Assembly (NCBI GenBank): GCA_937928385.1
Contig: CALEZD010000108.1
Coordinates: 1 to 64,000, forward strand
DNA length: 64,000 bases
Direction: 5' to 3'
Origin: an uncultured Bacteroidota bacterium
Lineage (GTDB): Bacteria > Bacteroidota > Bacteroidia > Chitinophagales > Chitinophagaceae
The translations under genes were made by a program, and so were the position numbers. The notes below the pieces were generated by a model that saw nothing but the letters and a program-made list of their open reading frames with translations, ran no database searches and was not told the origin of the DNA. Shown in pieces: positions 16,646 through 24,930 of the stretch. Numbering within the stretch: the first letter of the stretch is position 1; every line of letters starts with the position of its first letter.

Positions 16646-18016
16646 TTATTCGATGCCCGGTTCAAGACTGATATTTTCATCCCCATCGCGGTACATAAGG
16701 TAGGTTATGATGAACTGGAACATCTCGTCGGTGGCACGCATACTGCCGTCATTGTCGCGCACCAGGCGGGGGGGGCTGTAGGGGTTATTCAGATTTTTGC
16801 GGGTATTGTCATATACCCCTTCAGCTACGATAGTGCTGCCTTTGGGTATTTTCACCATTTTTTTGAAGGTATAAAAATACTGCCAGTGAAAATCCCATTT
16901 AGGGATAGATATAAGGCGAATTGTATCCCCACCGGGCTTTATTGCGTAAGCTTTAAAGCTTTTGCCCAACAGGTGCATGTGCGGGTTGACAGTAAGAACG
17001 GAAATATCGTCAGGGATAACAAGCTTAGTAAGGACTTTTTTGACTGTATTCGGTTGTATTACCAGGTCAGGCTCTACAGGCGACACACCCAGGGTACCCA
17101 TCTGGAACTCCTGGACAGGCCTGTCAGGTTTTGTTTTCGCATAAAAGATATTAATGTAAGAACTATCCCACACCGCCTCATCGGCAGTGAAACCATAATG
17201 CAGGTCATTGAGCAGGAAGGCACCCTTGCGCGGCATAGAATAACCACCTATACCCTGAGGGTATATTTGGCCGTAAGTACCGGGCAGGTAATTAACCACA
17301 GATTTCTGTAAAACAGGATACGTACCATCGTCATTGGGCAGGCCAAGTTTTTCAAAAGCGAGCTTAATGGTACTGTCCAACACCATGTCTGTTACCCTCT
17401 CACCTTCAAATACATTCTGTTTCTTGTTGTAATCATACTTTACCATATCACCATTAACATGGTGTACTACATTGTGCCTGCCGGGCACAAACTCCACCAG
17501 TGCAGCGTATGTATCAGCAGGTAATTCAAAAGGAACTTTTACTATCAGGAATTTATCTGCGCTATTGGCTTCGAGATACACTGGGTGAACAGGTATGCGC
17601 ACATCGGGTATCCCAACCAGCGAGCCCGAAGGGAAGGACGGCAAAGGAGGCAATTTGTCCGCAGCGCCTTCTTCCAGTCCGTCTTCCACCCATTTTTCAA
17701 GTATCCTTATTTCTCTTTCCGTCAAAACCTTTTGCCCTACAAATTCAGTATAATGAGGGTCGGCCGGCCATGGCGGCATTATCTTTTCCCTTACTGTAAA
17801 TGCAATACCGGAGGCATATCGTTTAGCATCTTCGTAGGTTATCAAATCGAAATGACCTATGCCATCGGGGCGATGACAGATTGTACAATTGTTGTACAAT
17901 ACAGGGGCCACATGCTCTGTAAATACCACTTTACGCGGCAAAGCGTCTTCACCACCGCATGACTGCATGGATAAAGACACAGATATTAATAAGCTACTTA
18001 GTGCCGGCCTTTTCAT
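16646..18016 (-). CDS. Cytochrome c-copper monooxygenase-like lipoprotein
   Basis: 456 residues. The lipoprotein signal ends at C20 (SMQSC). A small cytochrome domain contains C44-T-I-C47-H48. The remaining roughly 300 residues resemble the copper type II ascorbate-dependent monooxygenase fold, with H184-H185 (VVHHVNGD), H272 (LHYGF) and H345-M-H347 (NPHMHLLGKSF). These resemble the two copper sites of peptidylglycine and dopamine hydroxylases. The heme domain could feed electrons to the copper centres. It overlaps the upstream BrkB-family gene by 23 nt. The substrate is unknown. Confidence 0.8.
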   Translation of the reverse strand: MKRPALSSLLISVSLSMQSCGGEDALPRKVVFTEHVAPVLYNNCTICHRPDGIGHFDLITYEDAKRYASGIAFTVREKIMPPWPADPHYTEFVGQKVLTEREIRILEKWVEDGLEEGAADKLPPLPSFPSGSLVGIPDVRIPVHPVYLEANSADKFLIVKVPFELPADTYAALVEFVPGRHNVVHHVNGDMVKYDYNKKQNVFEGERVTDMVLDSTIKLAFEKLGLPNDDGTYPVLQKSVVNYLPGTYGQIYPQGIGGYSMPRKGAFLLNDLHYGFTADEAVWDSSYINIFYAKTKPDRPVQEFQMGTLGVSPVEPDLVIQPNTVKKVLTKLVIPDDISVLTVNPHMHLLGKSFKAYAIKPGGDTIRLISIPKWDFHWQYFYTFKKMVKIPKGSTIVAEGVYDNTRKNLNNPYSPPRLVRDNDGSMRATDEMFQFIITYLMYRDGDENISLEPGIE

Positions 18017-18941
18017 TCTTCGCCTCCCTATATGTTTTTTTCACCATCATTACACTTACGTTCAGGTCGTAGCCAATAAGTATAATAAATACGTTCAGCC
18101 ATATCCAAACCATAAAGGCCATCAGTGTTCCGATGGAGCCGTATATTTTATTGTACTGGATAAAATTATCTACCAGGAAAAAGAAAATTGTTGAAGCAAT
18201 CACGCATAAAGTAGTAGCGAAGATGGCGCCAGGTGAGAAGAACCGTACCTTCCTGGTAAAAGAAGGGCCATACCTGTATATAATGGCAATACATGTGAAC
18301 AATATCATGGTGACTACGACAGCACTGAGTATGCGTACTGCCATCACATTGTGGAATATGAGCAATAAGATATCATTGAGCGCACGGCTTTGTATAATCA
18401 GTACCACAAGGCTAAGTATGGCTACCAGCAGCAGCAATAGGGTTAGCTTAATCGCCGTCCACCTCTGGCGCAGGTCTGATTTATGAACATAATCGGACAA
18501 ATGCGTGCGCTCAAAACTATGTATCAGCCCCATCATGCCATTAGATGCAAAAAGCAAAGTAAGGACAATACCGAAGGATAGTACCTCTCCCCTTCCGTTA
18601 TTCATAAAGTCAGTAATCACCGAACTCATACTCCGGTACAAAGCTTCGTTGCGGGCGACAATGCTTAAGGTATCCAGTATTATATCCTGCACCCCCTTGA
18701 GCGGCAAGTAGGGAACCAGCGAAAACAGCACCAGCAGCGTAGGCGGCAAGGCCATAACAAAGTTGTAAGTAACGGCAGCACAATTTTCAAACAAGCGGTT
18801 ATTACCCAACTCGCTGAAGAAAAACATACTTACATCGTAAAGCGATAAACGCTCTTTGCCCGGCAATTTGATTCTTTTTGCCGTACGTACTACCCACTGA
18901 ACAATTGCCAAATCTTCTATCTTCTTAACTATCCCGGACAT
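17994..18941 (-). CDS. YihY/BrkB-family inner membrane protein
   Basis: 315 residues with six predicted transmembrane helices in the YihY/virulence-factor BrkB pattern. Typical segments are FFSELGNNRLFENCAAVTYN near the N-terminus, FLVDNFIQYNKIYGSIGTLM, and a C-terminal hydrophobic helix followed by a charged tail. The family was once annotated as RNase BN, which is wrong. Its function is still unclear; transport or envelope roles have been proposed. A -7 element ends 5 nt before the ATG. Confidence 0.87.
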   Translation of the reverse strand: MSGIVKKIEDLAIVQWVVRTAKRIKLPGKERLSLYDVSMFFFSELGNNRLFENCAAVTYNFVMALPPTLLVLFSLVPYLPLKGVQDIILDTLSIVARNEALYRSMSSVITDFMNNGRGEVLSFGIVLTLLFASNGMMGLIHSFERTHLSDYVHKSDLRQRWTAIKLTLLLLLVAILSLVVLIIQSRALNDILLLIFHNVMAVRILSAVVVTMILFTCIAIIYRYGPSFTRKVRFFSPGAIFATTLCVIASTIFFFLVDNFIQYNKIYGSIGTLMAFMVWIWLNVFIILIGYDLNVSVMMVKKTYREAKNEKAGTK

Positions 18942-18945
18942 CTGT

Positions 18946-18953
18946 CAAAGATA
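18946..18953 (-). promoter_or_regulatory. -7 promoter element directly before the BrkB-family gene
   Basis: On the minus strand TATCTTTG matches TAnnTTTG and ends 4-5 nt before the ATG at 18941. The transcript would be nearly leaderless; no -33 partner is clear. Confidence 0.35.
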
Positions 18954-18958
18954 CATTA

Positions 18959-21136
18959 TCAAAGATTGTTAAGAATGAAGTTTGTCATCCTATTGAATAA
19001 ATGATAGCGGGTATTGCCTCCGCTGATACCATGGTTTTTATCGGGGTAATATTCGCTTTCAAATTCTTTATCAGCCTGTATCAAGGCTTCTGTGAGCATA
19101 ATTGCGTTCTGGAAGTGTACATTGTCATCGGCGGTACCATGAATGAGCAGGAATTTGCCTTTCATATCCTTTGCCATTTTCTCAGGCGCATTGTTATCAT
19201 AGCCGCCGGGGTTTTCGGCTGGTGTACGCATATAGCGTTCAGTATAGATGTTATCGTAGTACCGCCAGTTGCTGACAGGAGCTACGGCAATAGCTATTTT
19301 GAATATACCATCACCCTTGAAGAGACAGGTGCTACTCATGAAGCCACCATAACTCCAGCCCCAGATACCAATACGATTTTTGTCAACATAAGGCAGTTTA
19401 CCCAGTTCTTTGGCAACAGCTATCTGGTCGTCGCTTTCCATTTTGCCTAACTGCAGGTAGGTTTTCTTTTTAAATTCTTCACCACGCATACCCGTGCCGG
19501 TGCCATCGGCACAAACAATGATATAGCCCTGTTGCGCCAACATCTGGTGCCAGAAGTAGTTGTTTACCGAGTAACGGTCGAGCACCTGCTGAGAACCAGG
19601 CCCGCTGTACTGGAACATGAGGACGGGGTACTTCTTATTTTTATCAAAATTGGGTGGCGTTATCATCCATGCGTTTAAATCATCGCCATAAGCACCTTTA
19701 AAGGTGGTGAACTCAAGTTTACCTAATGCATATTCTTCCAGTTTAAGCGCCAGTTTGATATTATCTTCCAGCGTGCGTACTATCTTACCGTTATTGTCCC
19801 TCAGATAGTATATGGGTGGTTCGTTCAATGTAGAGTATTTATCGAGGAAATAGTTATGCCCCTCGATGGATGTGATGCTGTGTGTACCACCTTCGGGCGT
19901 CAGAAGTTGTTTACCCCTTCCGTTCCAGTTTATGGCATATAATTTTCTTTCCAGCGGCGTGTTTTCAGCAGCTGTGTAATAGACCTTTTTACGTTTGGCG
20001 TCTACCCCAACTATCCCGTCTATATCATAACTACCGGGTGTAAGTTCCTTCAATTCACGGTTTTTCCAGTTCCAGCTGTAGAGATGATTGTATTTATCGC
20101 GCTCGCTGGTGAAGATGAACGTGTTGCCACCCGGCAGGAATTCCAGGTTATCATTAATGTCTATATAGTACTTGTTTGTTTCAGTATAAATTACCTCAGA
20201 CACACCGCTGCGGGCATCGGCCAATAATAATTCCAAATGGTTTTGCAAGCGGTTGAGTCTATATACACATAAAGCTGAGGGGTCTTTAGTCCACTTGATA
20301 CGCGGGATATACTGATCAGTTTCTCTGCCGGTTTGCACCGTTACTGAAGAACCATCGGATAGGTTATGGATACGAATTTCCACTATGGAGTTGGGTTCAC
20401 CGGCTTTAGGATATTTATACTTGTAGTTTTCAGGATAGAGGCCATTGTATATTGGCAGGGTGTATTCAGGCACCTTCCTTTCGTCGAAACGGTAATATGC
20501 CAGGTATTTACCATCAGGCGACCATTGAAACGCCCGGGTGAAGCCAAACTCTTCTTCGTATACCCAATCGCAGTTACCATTGATAATGGCATTCCATTCA
20601 CCGTCAATAGTTACATGTGTCACTTTACCGGTAGCCAGGTCTTTGTAGTGCAGGTCGTTATTCAATACATAAGCTACTTTAGAACCATCTGGCGAAAAAG
20701 TGGCATGCAGCACCTTCTCATCAGCCAGCGGTTCTATTCTTTTATGGGCAATGTCATACACATATGTTTTGTAAAATGCAGAATGCCTGTACACCGGTTC
20801 CGGCTCCGACTTAATGAGCAGTTTAGTTTCATCGTCGCTGAATTCGTAGCCGGATATGCGTACCATTTTACCGTCAACCATAGCCAATTTACTATTGAAT
20901 ACGGTGCTCACCCAACCATCGTTGGACAAGCGGTATATGTTTATAGTCTGAGCTTTATCCTTAGTTTCCAGCTTTGTATAATGCTGGCCATCTTTCATAG
21001 CATTGAAACCCGGCACGGATTTCATACTGAAAGTATTCTTCCTGTAGAGGTCTTCAAGGGTAATGAGTTTATCTCCTTTTCCTGCGTAGGAAAGATTGCT
21101 GAGTATCAGCGCCAACAGAACGAGCGTATATCGCAT
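18959..21136 (-). CDS. S9B family dipeptidyl peptidase IV-like protease
   Basis: A 725-residue secreted serine peptidase. A signal peptide (residues 1-18) precedes an N-terminal beta-propeller (about 40-450, DPP IV N-terminal type, with the Glu-containing CDWVYEEEFGF segment that binds the substrate N-terminus). The alpha/beta-hydrolase domain follows. The catalytic Ser is S595 in GWSYGGFM, Asp lies in GTADDNVH, and His is H702 in KNHGISGG. It removes Xaa-Pro (and similar) dipeptides from peptides in the periplasm. Length and all key residues are complete. Confidence 0.92.
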   Translation of the reverse strand: MRYTLVLLALILSNLSYAGKGDKLITLEDLYRKNTFSMKSVPGFNAMKDGQHYTKLETKDKAQTINIYRLSNDGWVSTVFNSKLAMVDGKMVRISGYEFSDDETKLLIKSEPEPVYRHSAFYKTYVYDIAHKRIEPLADEKVLHATFSPDGSKVAYVLNNDLHYKDLATGKVTHVTIDGEWNAIINGNCDWVYEEEFGFTRAFQWSPDGKYLAYYRFDERKVPEYTLPIYNGLYPENYKYKYPKAGEPNSIVEIRIHNLSDGSSVTVQTGRETDQYIPRIKWTKDPSALCVYRLNRLQNHLELLLADARSGVSEVIYTETNKYYIDINDNLEFLPGGNTFIFTSERDKYNHLYSWNWKNRELKELTPGSYDIDGIVGVDAKRKKVYYTAAENTPLERKLYAINWNGRGKQLLTPEGGTHSITSIEGHNYFLDKYSTLNEPPIYYLRDNNGKIVRTLEDNIKLALKLEEYALGKLEFTTFKGAYGDDLNAWMITPPNFDKNKKYPVLMFQYSGPGSQQVLDRYSVNNYFWHQMLAQQGYIIVCADGTGTGMRGEEFKKKTYLQLGKMESDDQIAVAKELGKLPYVDKNRIGIWGWSYGGFMSSTCLFKGDGIFKIAIAVAPVSNWRYYDNIYTERYMRTPAENPGGYDNNAPEKMAKDMKGKFLLIHGTADDNVHFQNAIMLTEALIQADKEFESEYYPDKNHGISGGNTRYHLFNRMTNFILNNL

Positions 21137-21159
21137 ATCAGGTAGTTAAATGAGTTTAT

Positions 21160-21167
21160 CAAAAGTA
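21160..21167 (-). promoter_or_regulatory. -7 promoter element of the DPP IV-like gene
   Basis: Minus-strand TACTTTTG matches TAnnTTTG and lies 24 nt before the ATG at 21136. There is no well-spaced -33 element. Confidence 0.4.
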
Positions 21168-21238
21168 ATAAGCACAAGGCTTAGAATGAAATATGTAGAT
21201 GGTTAAAATAAGGGGTAGAAACCTATAATTTCCAGGAT

Positions 21239-21267
21239 AAAAAAAGCCCATACTGCTGTACGGGCTA
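21239..21267 (-). terminator. Terminator of clpS
   Basis: On the minus strand an AGCCCGTA/TATGGGCT hairpin (21246-21267, one mismatch, loop CAGCAG) is followed by a run of at least six U residues. It lies 23 nt after the clpS stop. Confidence 0.75.
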
Positions 21268-21289
21268 CATATAAACAATTTAAAATAAA

Positions 21290-21592
21290 TTAATAGTCAA
21301 CAGTGGCCTGTATACCCCTGTCTATCAATGCCTCTGCTTTTGGACGCAGAAAGTCGAAACTACCTCTTTTTACCCCGTATTTTCCTTTGTGGTGTATGAA
21401 CAAGGCGCATTGTTCCGCTTGCTCGGGAGAATGTTCACAAATATCTATCAAAGAATCAATGACATGGTCGAATGTATTGACTTCATCATTCCATACAATC
21501 AGGTTGTGCAAAGACTCGACAATGACATCCTGGTCAGCGTCTTCCTGCGTTTGCCACTGAATACCGTTAAGAGGTTGTTGAATAGTGCTCAT
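21290..21592 (-). CDS. clpS: ATP-dependent Clp protease adaptor ClpS
   Basis: A 100-residue N-recognin adaptor that brings N-degron substrates to ClpA/ClpC. The core has the N-degron pocket region LIVWNDEVNTFDHVIDSL (the usual NDDxxT... form), a central HSPEQAEQCALFIHHKGK helix, and the C-terminal GSFDFLRPKAEALIDRGI segment. The N-terminal extension of about 30 residues is flexible, as is typical. No clpA or clpC gene is in the window. A terminator follows. Confidence 0.9.
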   Translation of the reverse strand: MSTIQQPLNGIQWQTQEDADQDVIVESLHNLIVWNDEVNTFDHVIDSLIDICEHSPEQAEQCALFIHHKGKYGVKRGSFDFLRPKAEALIDRGIQATVDY

Positions 21593-21621
21593 CTGTTTGT
21601 CTTATTTAACAATATCGCCTG

Positions 21622-21629
21622 CAAAGATA
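21622..21629 (-). promoter_or_regulatory. -7 promoter element of clpS
   Basis: Minus-strand TATCTTTG matches TAnnTTTG, 29 nt upstream of the clpS ATG. No -33 partner is visible. Confidence 0.4.
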
Positions 21630-21692
21630 CGAAAGAGTAGAAAACACATTATGTGAAAGTTGGATTTTTTTAGTGTGGAAATGCAAAAGGTA

Positions 21693-21700
21693 TAACTTTG
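21693..21700 (+). promoter_or_regulatory. -7 promoter element of the SpoU methylase gene
   Basis: TAACTTTG matches TAnnTTTG, 22 nt upstream of the ATG at 21723. Divergent from the clpS element about 65 bp away. Confidence 0.4.
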
Positions 21701-21722
21701 CTAAAGCAGAAAACAGGGCAGA

Positions 21723-22256
21723 ATGTTTGTAAAAAAACTAATGGATGAGTTAAAAAGGCTGAGCAATGAAGATATACAACATGCTGAAAAACAGCCAATT
21801 ATAGTGATACTGGATGATATACGCAGTATGCACAACGTCGGCTCGGCTTTCCGTACATGCGATGCGTTCAGGATTGGGGCGCTATACCTATGCGGCTATA
21901 CACCCCAGCCGCCTCACCGGGATATACACAAGACCGCCCTGGGTGCCACGGAAACCGTAAACTGGCAGTACTTTACAACAACCCTTGATGCCGTTAATAC
22001 CGCGAAAGAAGAGGGCTATAAAATAATAGCTATAGAACAGGCGCATAACAGCACTATGCTGGATAAGTACAATGTAACCTTAGGAGAGAAAATTGCCCTG
22101 GTATTTGGCAATGAAGTAGGCGGGGTGAGCGAGGAAGTGATGAAAGTAGCCGATGAATGTATAGAGATTCCTCAATGGGGCAGTAAACATTCGCTGAACA
22201 TATCGGTAAGCCTGGGGGTAGTACTGTGGGAAATGGTGCGAGGCAGGAAATTATAA
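21723..22256 (+). CDS. SpoU/TrmH-family RNA 2'-O-methyltransferase
   Basis: A 177-residue SPOUT-fold enzyme that 2'-O-methylates ribose in tRNA or rRNA. The SpoU motif 1 is DDIRSMHNVGSAFRTCDAF (about residues 32-50), motif 2 is LVFGNEVGGVSEEV, and motif 3 is IPQWGSKHSLNISVSLGVVLWE. The knotted SAM-binding C-terminus is intact and there is no N-terminal substrate-binding extension, so the target RNA is unclear. Its last 6 nt overlap the end of the convergent glycosyl-1-phosphate transferase gene. Confidence 0.87.
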   Translation: MFVKKLMDELKRLSNEDIQHAEKQPIIVILDDIRSMHNVGSAFRTCDAFRIGALYLCGYTPQPPHRDIHKTALGATETVNWQYFTTTLDAVNTAKEEGYKIIAIEQAHNSTMLDKYNVTLGEKIALVFGNEVGGVSEEVMKVADECIEIPQWGSKHSLNISVSLGVVLWEMVRGRKL

Positions 22257-23219
22257 GGCTTTCGCCGCTACCCTCTTCAGCAGGGTCACTTTAATAAGAA
22301 TATACAGCAGCACTAATACCGCAAAAAGAATAACCAGTCCCACAACACCGGGGTTGGCATTAATAAGGAACATATTGATGCCCAGCTGTGCAGCGGCATA
22401 GATAGCAGCTACCAACAAATGCGGCCAGCCCATTTCGTTGCTCATTACCTGGTACATATGCCTGCGGTGGGCTTCCAAAATCTTTTCGCCCATACGCCAG
22501 CGCTGGATGATGGTAAGGCCTGTTTCCACTACATATACAGACAGGAAACCGAGATATTTATAATCATCGGTAGTGACTATGCGCTGCACCAGCAGGAAGC
22601 AAATAATCACCGCAATAGTAACACTGCCTACATCACCGGCAAAGCATTTGGCTTTTTTACGCGCGTTAAAGATGAGAAAAATGAGCAGGGCAACACCTAC
22701 AAAAGCCTGTAGTTCTAAGTTGGTTAACTCCGTTTCTGTAACCATGAGGGGGAATAAAACGGCCAGCGTATAAAATCCCGTAATGCCGTTGATGCCATCC
22801 ATAAAGTTGAAAGCATTAATCATACCTACTACAAAAATGAAGGCAGGTATAATGAGCCAGATTGATAAGGAATATGCATTTGCTTCGTACAAAACAAGTG
22901 CAGCAGCAAAAGCATGTACACCGAAACGTAACATACGCGGCTGGCTGCGGATATCATCAACAAAACTGACAGCTCCGGAAGCAAGTACAGCTAGAGCAAA
23001 CCAGGGGTACAGCATAGCGTTGAGCAGGAAATATAGGAGGATCGTTATTGGGAAGATAATTCCGCCGCCCCGAATTACCGGTTTGAAATGCGAACTTCTT
23101 TCGTTGGGCTTATCGATAATGCGGTAGCGTATAGCCAACCTGAAGTAGACCAGCATGGCTGCCAGCAATATTACAGCCAGCAGTACATAATCATAGGAAT
23201 AAAGTGCGTCCGGGAACAA
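22251..23219 (-). CDS. MraY/WecA/WbpL-like glycosyl-1-phosphate transferase
   Basis: 322 residues, about ten transmembrane helices, of the polyprenyl-phosphate N-acetylhexosamine-1-phosphate transferase family. It would start glycan synthesis by moving an N-acetylaminosugar-1-P onto undecaprenyl phosphate. Motifs are KPNERSSHFKPVIRGGGI, VDDIRSQPRMLRF (Mg-binding DD), FNFMDGINGITGFY and GDVGSVTIAV. The best start is TTG at 23219, 2 nt after the upstream stop; the first ATG would remove the first helix. It is the last gene of the glycan operon and pairs with the reductase just upstream, as WbpL does with WbpV. Confidence 0.85.
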   Translation of the reverse strand: MFPDALYSYDYVLLAVILLAAMLVYFRLAIRYRIIDKPNERSSHFKPVIRGGGIIFPITILLYFLLNAMLYPWFALAVLASGAVSFVDDIRSQPRMLRFGVHAFAAALVLYEANAYSLSIWLIIPAFIFVVGMINAFNFMDGINGITGFYTLAVLFPLMVTETELTNLELQAFVGVALLIFLIFNARKKAKCFAGDVGSVTIAVIICFLLVQRIVTTDDYKYLGFLSVYVVETGLTIIQRWRMGEKILEAHRRHMYQVMSNEMGWPHLLVAAIYAAAQLGINMFLINANPGVVGLVILFAVLVLLYILIKVTLLKRVAAKAL

Positions 23220-23221
23220 GT

Positions 23222-24160
23222 TTAATTATTATTAAAGGATGCAATAGTGCGGGTAATTCCCTCTTTGACTGATACAGGCAATTTATCTATACCCAGGGCC
23301 GATTTGATTTTAGCATTACTCACTACATAATTCTCTGTGAGCTTATTCAACCTTTCGGTATTGAGCGGCATCTTCAGCATATCTCCCACTCCTGCCATTG
23401 CAGAGACAAGGCCTTTCGGAATGTTTAATACAGGTGCTTTACGGCCAATCGTGCTGCCAATTACACTGAAAAGTTCTTTTACAGACATGGGCTCATCATC
23501 AGCCAGGTTATATACCCCCCTCTCAATATTGCGGGTAAGCAGCTCCTTGCAGACAAAGCAAAAGTTTTCTATACCAAGAAATGAACGCTTGTTATTAAAT
23601 GCCCCTAAAGGATATGGTAAACCTTTAGCTGCAAATTTATACAGCAGGTTCAGGTTTCCCTTATTGCCGGGGCCATGTACCATACAGGGCCTGAGTATAT
23701 AAAAGGTCTTATCCTGAACCCCTAATGACAACTGCCTGATATAGTCTTCGGCCTGTAGTTTTGACTTGCCATATGCTGTAACAGGTGATGCGTGAATATC
23801 TTCTGTCAAAGCACCTTCAACACTATCTGCGGCGGCTTTAACACTGCTTACAAATATGAATTTATCCGCTTTGCTCTTTAAATAATAATCGTAGAGCAGC
23901 CTGGTTAATTCAAAGTTTACCTTATAGTAAGCTGAATCATCCAATGTATTTTTAGTATCATGCGCCAGGCCCGCCAGGTGAATGACAGCATTTACACCAT
24001 CAAATTTTTTCTGTGCCAGTTCTTCCCAAACCAACTCGCCCGGTTTACCCGTTTTCTTTCTCACCAGGAATAAGAACTCCACACCCGGCACATTATCCCT
24101 TAGATATGCAACCAGGTTGGTACCAATGAAACCGTTGGCTCCTGTAATAAGAATTCTCAC
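23222..24160 (-). CDS. NAD-dependent sugar epimerase/reductase (WbpV-like SDR)
   Basis: 312 residues of the extended SDR family. The N-terminal dinucleotide site is GANGFIGTNL and the catalytic motif is Y-G-K-S-K (YGKSKLQAED). Its position next to the WecA/WbpL-like transferase suggests a UDP-4-keto-sugar reductase making UDP-QuiNAc or UDP-FucNAc for the initiating step, as in WbpV/FnlB-type pairs; this is inference from context. GTG at 24160 gives the normal VRILITGANG start; a TTG at 24193 would overlap the upstream gene. Confidence 0.8.
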   Translation of the reverse strand: MRILITGANGFIGTNLVAYLRDNVPGVEFLFLVRKKTGKPGELVWEELAQKKFDGVNAVIHLAGLAHDTKNTLDDSAYYKVNFELTRLLYDYYLKSKADKFIFVSSVKAAADSVEGALTEDIHASPVTAYGKSKLQAEDYIRQLSLGVQDKTFYILRPCMVHGPGNKGNLNLLYKFAAKGLPYPLGAFNNKRSFLGIENFCFVCKELLTRNIERGVYNLADDEPMSVKELFSVIGSTIGRKAPVLNIPKGLVSAMAGVGDMLKMPLNTERLNKLTENYVVSNAKIKSALGIDKLPVSVKEGITRTIASFNNN

Positions 24161-24167
24161 AATACTA

Positions 24168-24923
24168 TTATTGATTGTTGAGTACGAACTCAAAAGGCTT
24201 GAAGATATACTTGGTATATATCTTCAGGAAATTAGTACCCAGGTTATTCTCTGCACAGGCGCGTTTTATTTCCTTGTTTAGTGTGATGATGCTGTTGATA
24301 TTGCGGGTACTAACACCACCCATACGCATGCGTGTGGTTTTAACAGGCAGGTATTTATAATTGATACGGTTAACATACAAATAGCGTATCAGCAATTCGT
24401 AGTCGGCCGCTATTTTATAATCTGTTTTGTAATAACCCAGTTTATCAAACAAATGTCGCTTGCAGAAAAATGAAGGGTGCGGCGGCATAAATCCCCAGGC
24501 GAATTTTTCGGGCCGCCATTTGCGTGCATTGTAATGGCGTAATATTCTTGTGTTGTCGTCGTTGACAAATACGATATCGGCAATAGTAGCATCGAGTTGA
24601 GGTTCGGCTTGAAATGCCTCTGCTATGCTGCTAATGGTATGATTGTCGAAAAAGAAATCATCAGCATTGAGAATACCCACTATATCGCCGGTAGCCATTT
24701 TAACACCTTTGTTCATAGCATCGTATATACCTTTATCTTTCTCAGAGATAAATTTGGCTATGCGGTTTCCATAACTCTTCACTATCTCTACAGTACCATC
24801 CTTAGAGCCTCCGTCTATAATGATGTATTCGACATCATCATAATCCTGCGCCAATACACTATCAATACAACCACGTATGGTGGACGCACAATTATATACT
24901 ACTGTAACAATACTAACCTTCAT
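24168..24923 (-). CDS. Family 2 glycosyltransferase
   Basis: 252 residues with a GT-A fold at the N-terminus. The beginning is MKVSIVTVVYNCASTI. The acidic loop is IIIDGGSKDGT and the metal-binding D-A-D triplet sits in GILNADDFFFD near residue 90. The C-terminal half is less conserved and includes PHPSFFCKRHLFDKLGYY, common in WcaA-like enzymes. Donor and acceptor are unknown. It is cytoplasmic and membrane-associated within the glycan operon. ATG 24923 is used; a TTG lies 3 nt upstream. Confidence 0.87.
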   Translation of the reverse strand: MKVSIVTVVYNCASTIRGCIDSVLAQDYDDVEYIIIDGGSKDGTVEIVKSYGNRIAKFISEKDKGIYDAMNKGVKMATGDIVGILNADDFFFDNHTISSIAEAFQAEPQLDATIADIVFVNDDNTRILRHYNARKWRPEKFAWGFMPPHPSFFCKRHLFDKLGYYKTDYKIAADYELLIRYLYVNRINYKYLPVKTTRMRMGGVSTRNINSIITLNKEIKRACAENNLGTNFLKIYTKYIFKPFEFVLNNQ

Positions 24924-24930
24924 CAAGCAA

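Noticed and set aside
20366..21145. Long open frame antisense to the DPP IV-like gene
   Set aside because: It lies fully within a strongly supported peptidase gene, has no recognisable domains and reflects the codon pattern of the opposite strand. Similar long antisense frames inside rpoD (16-714) and other genes were dropped for the same reason.
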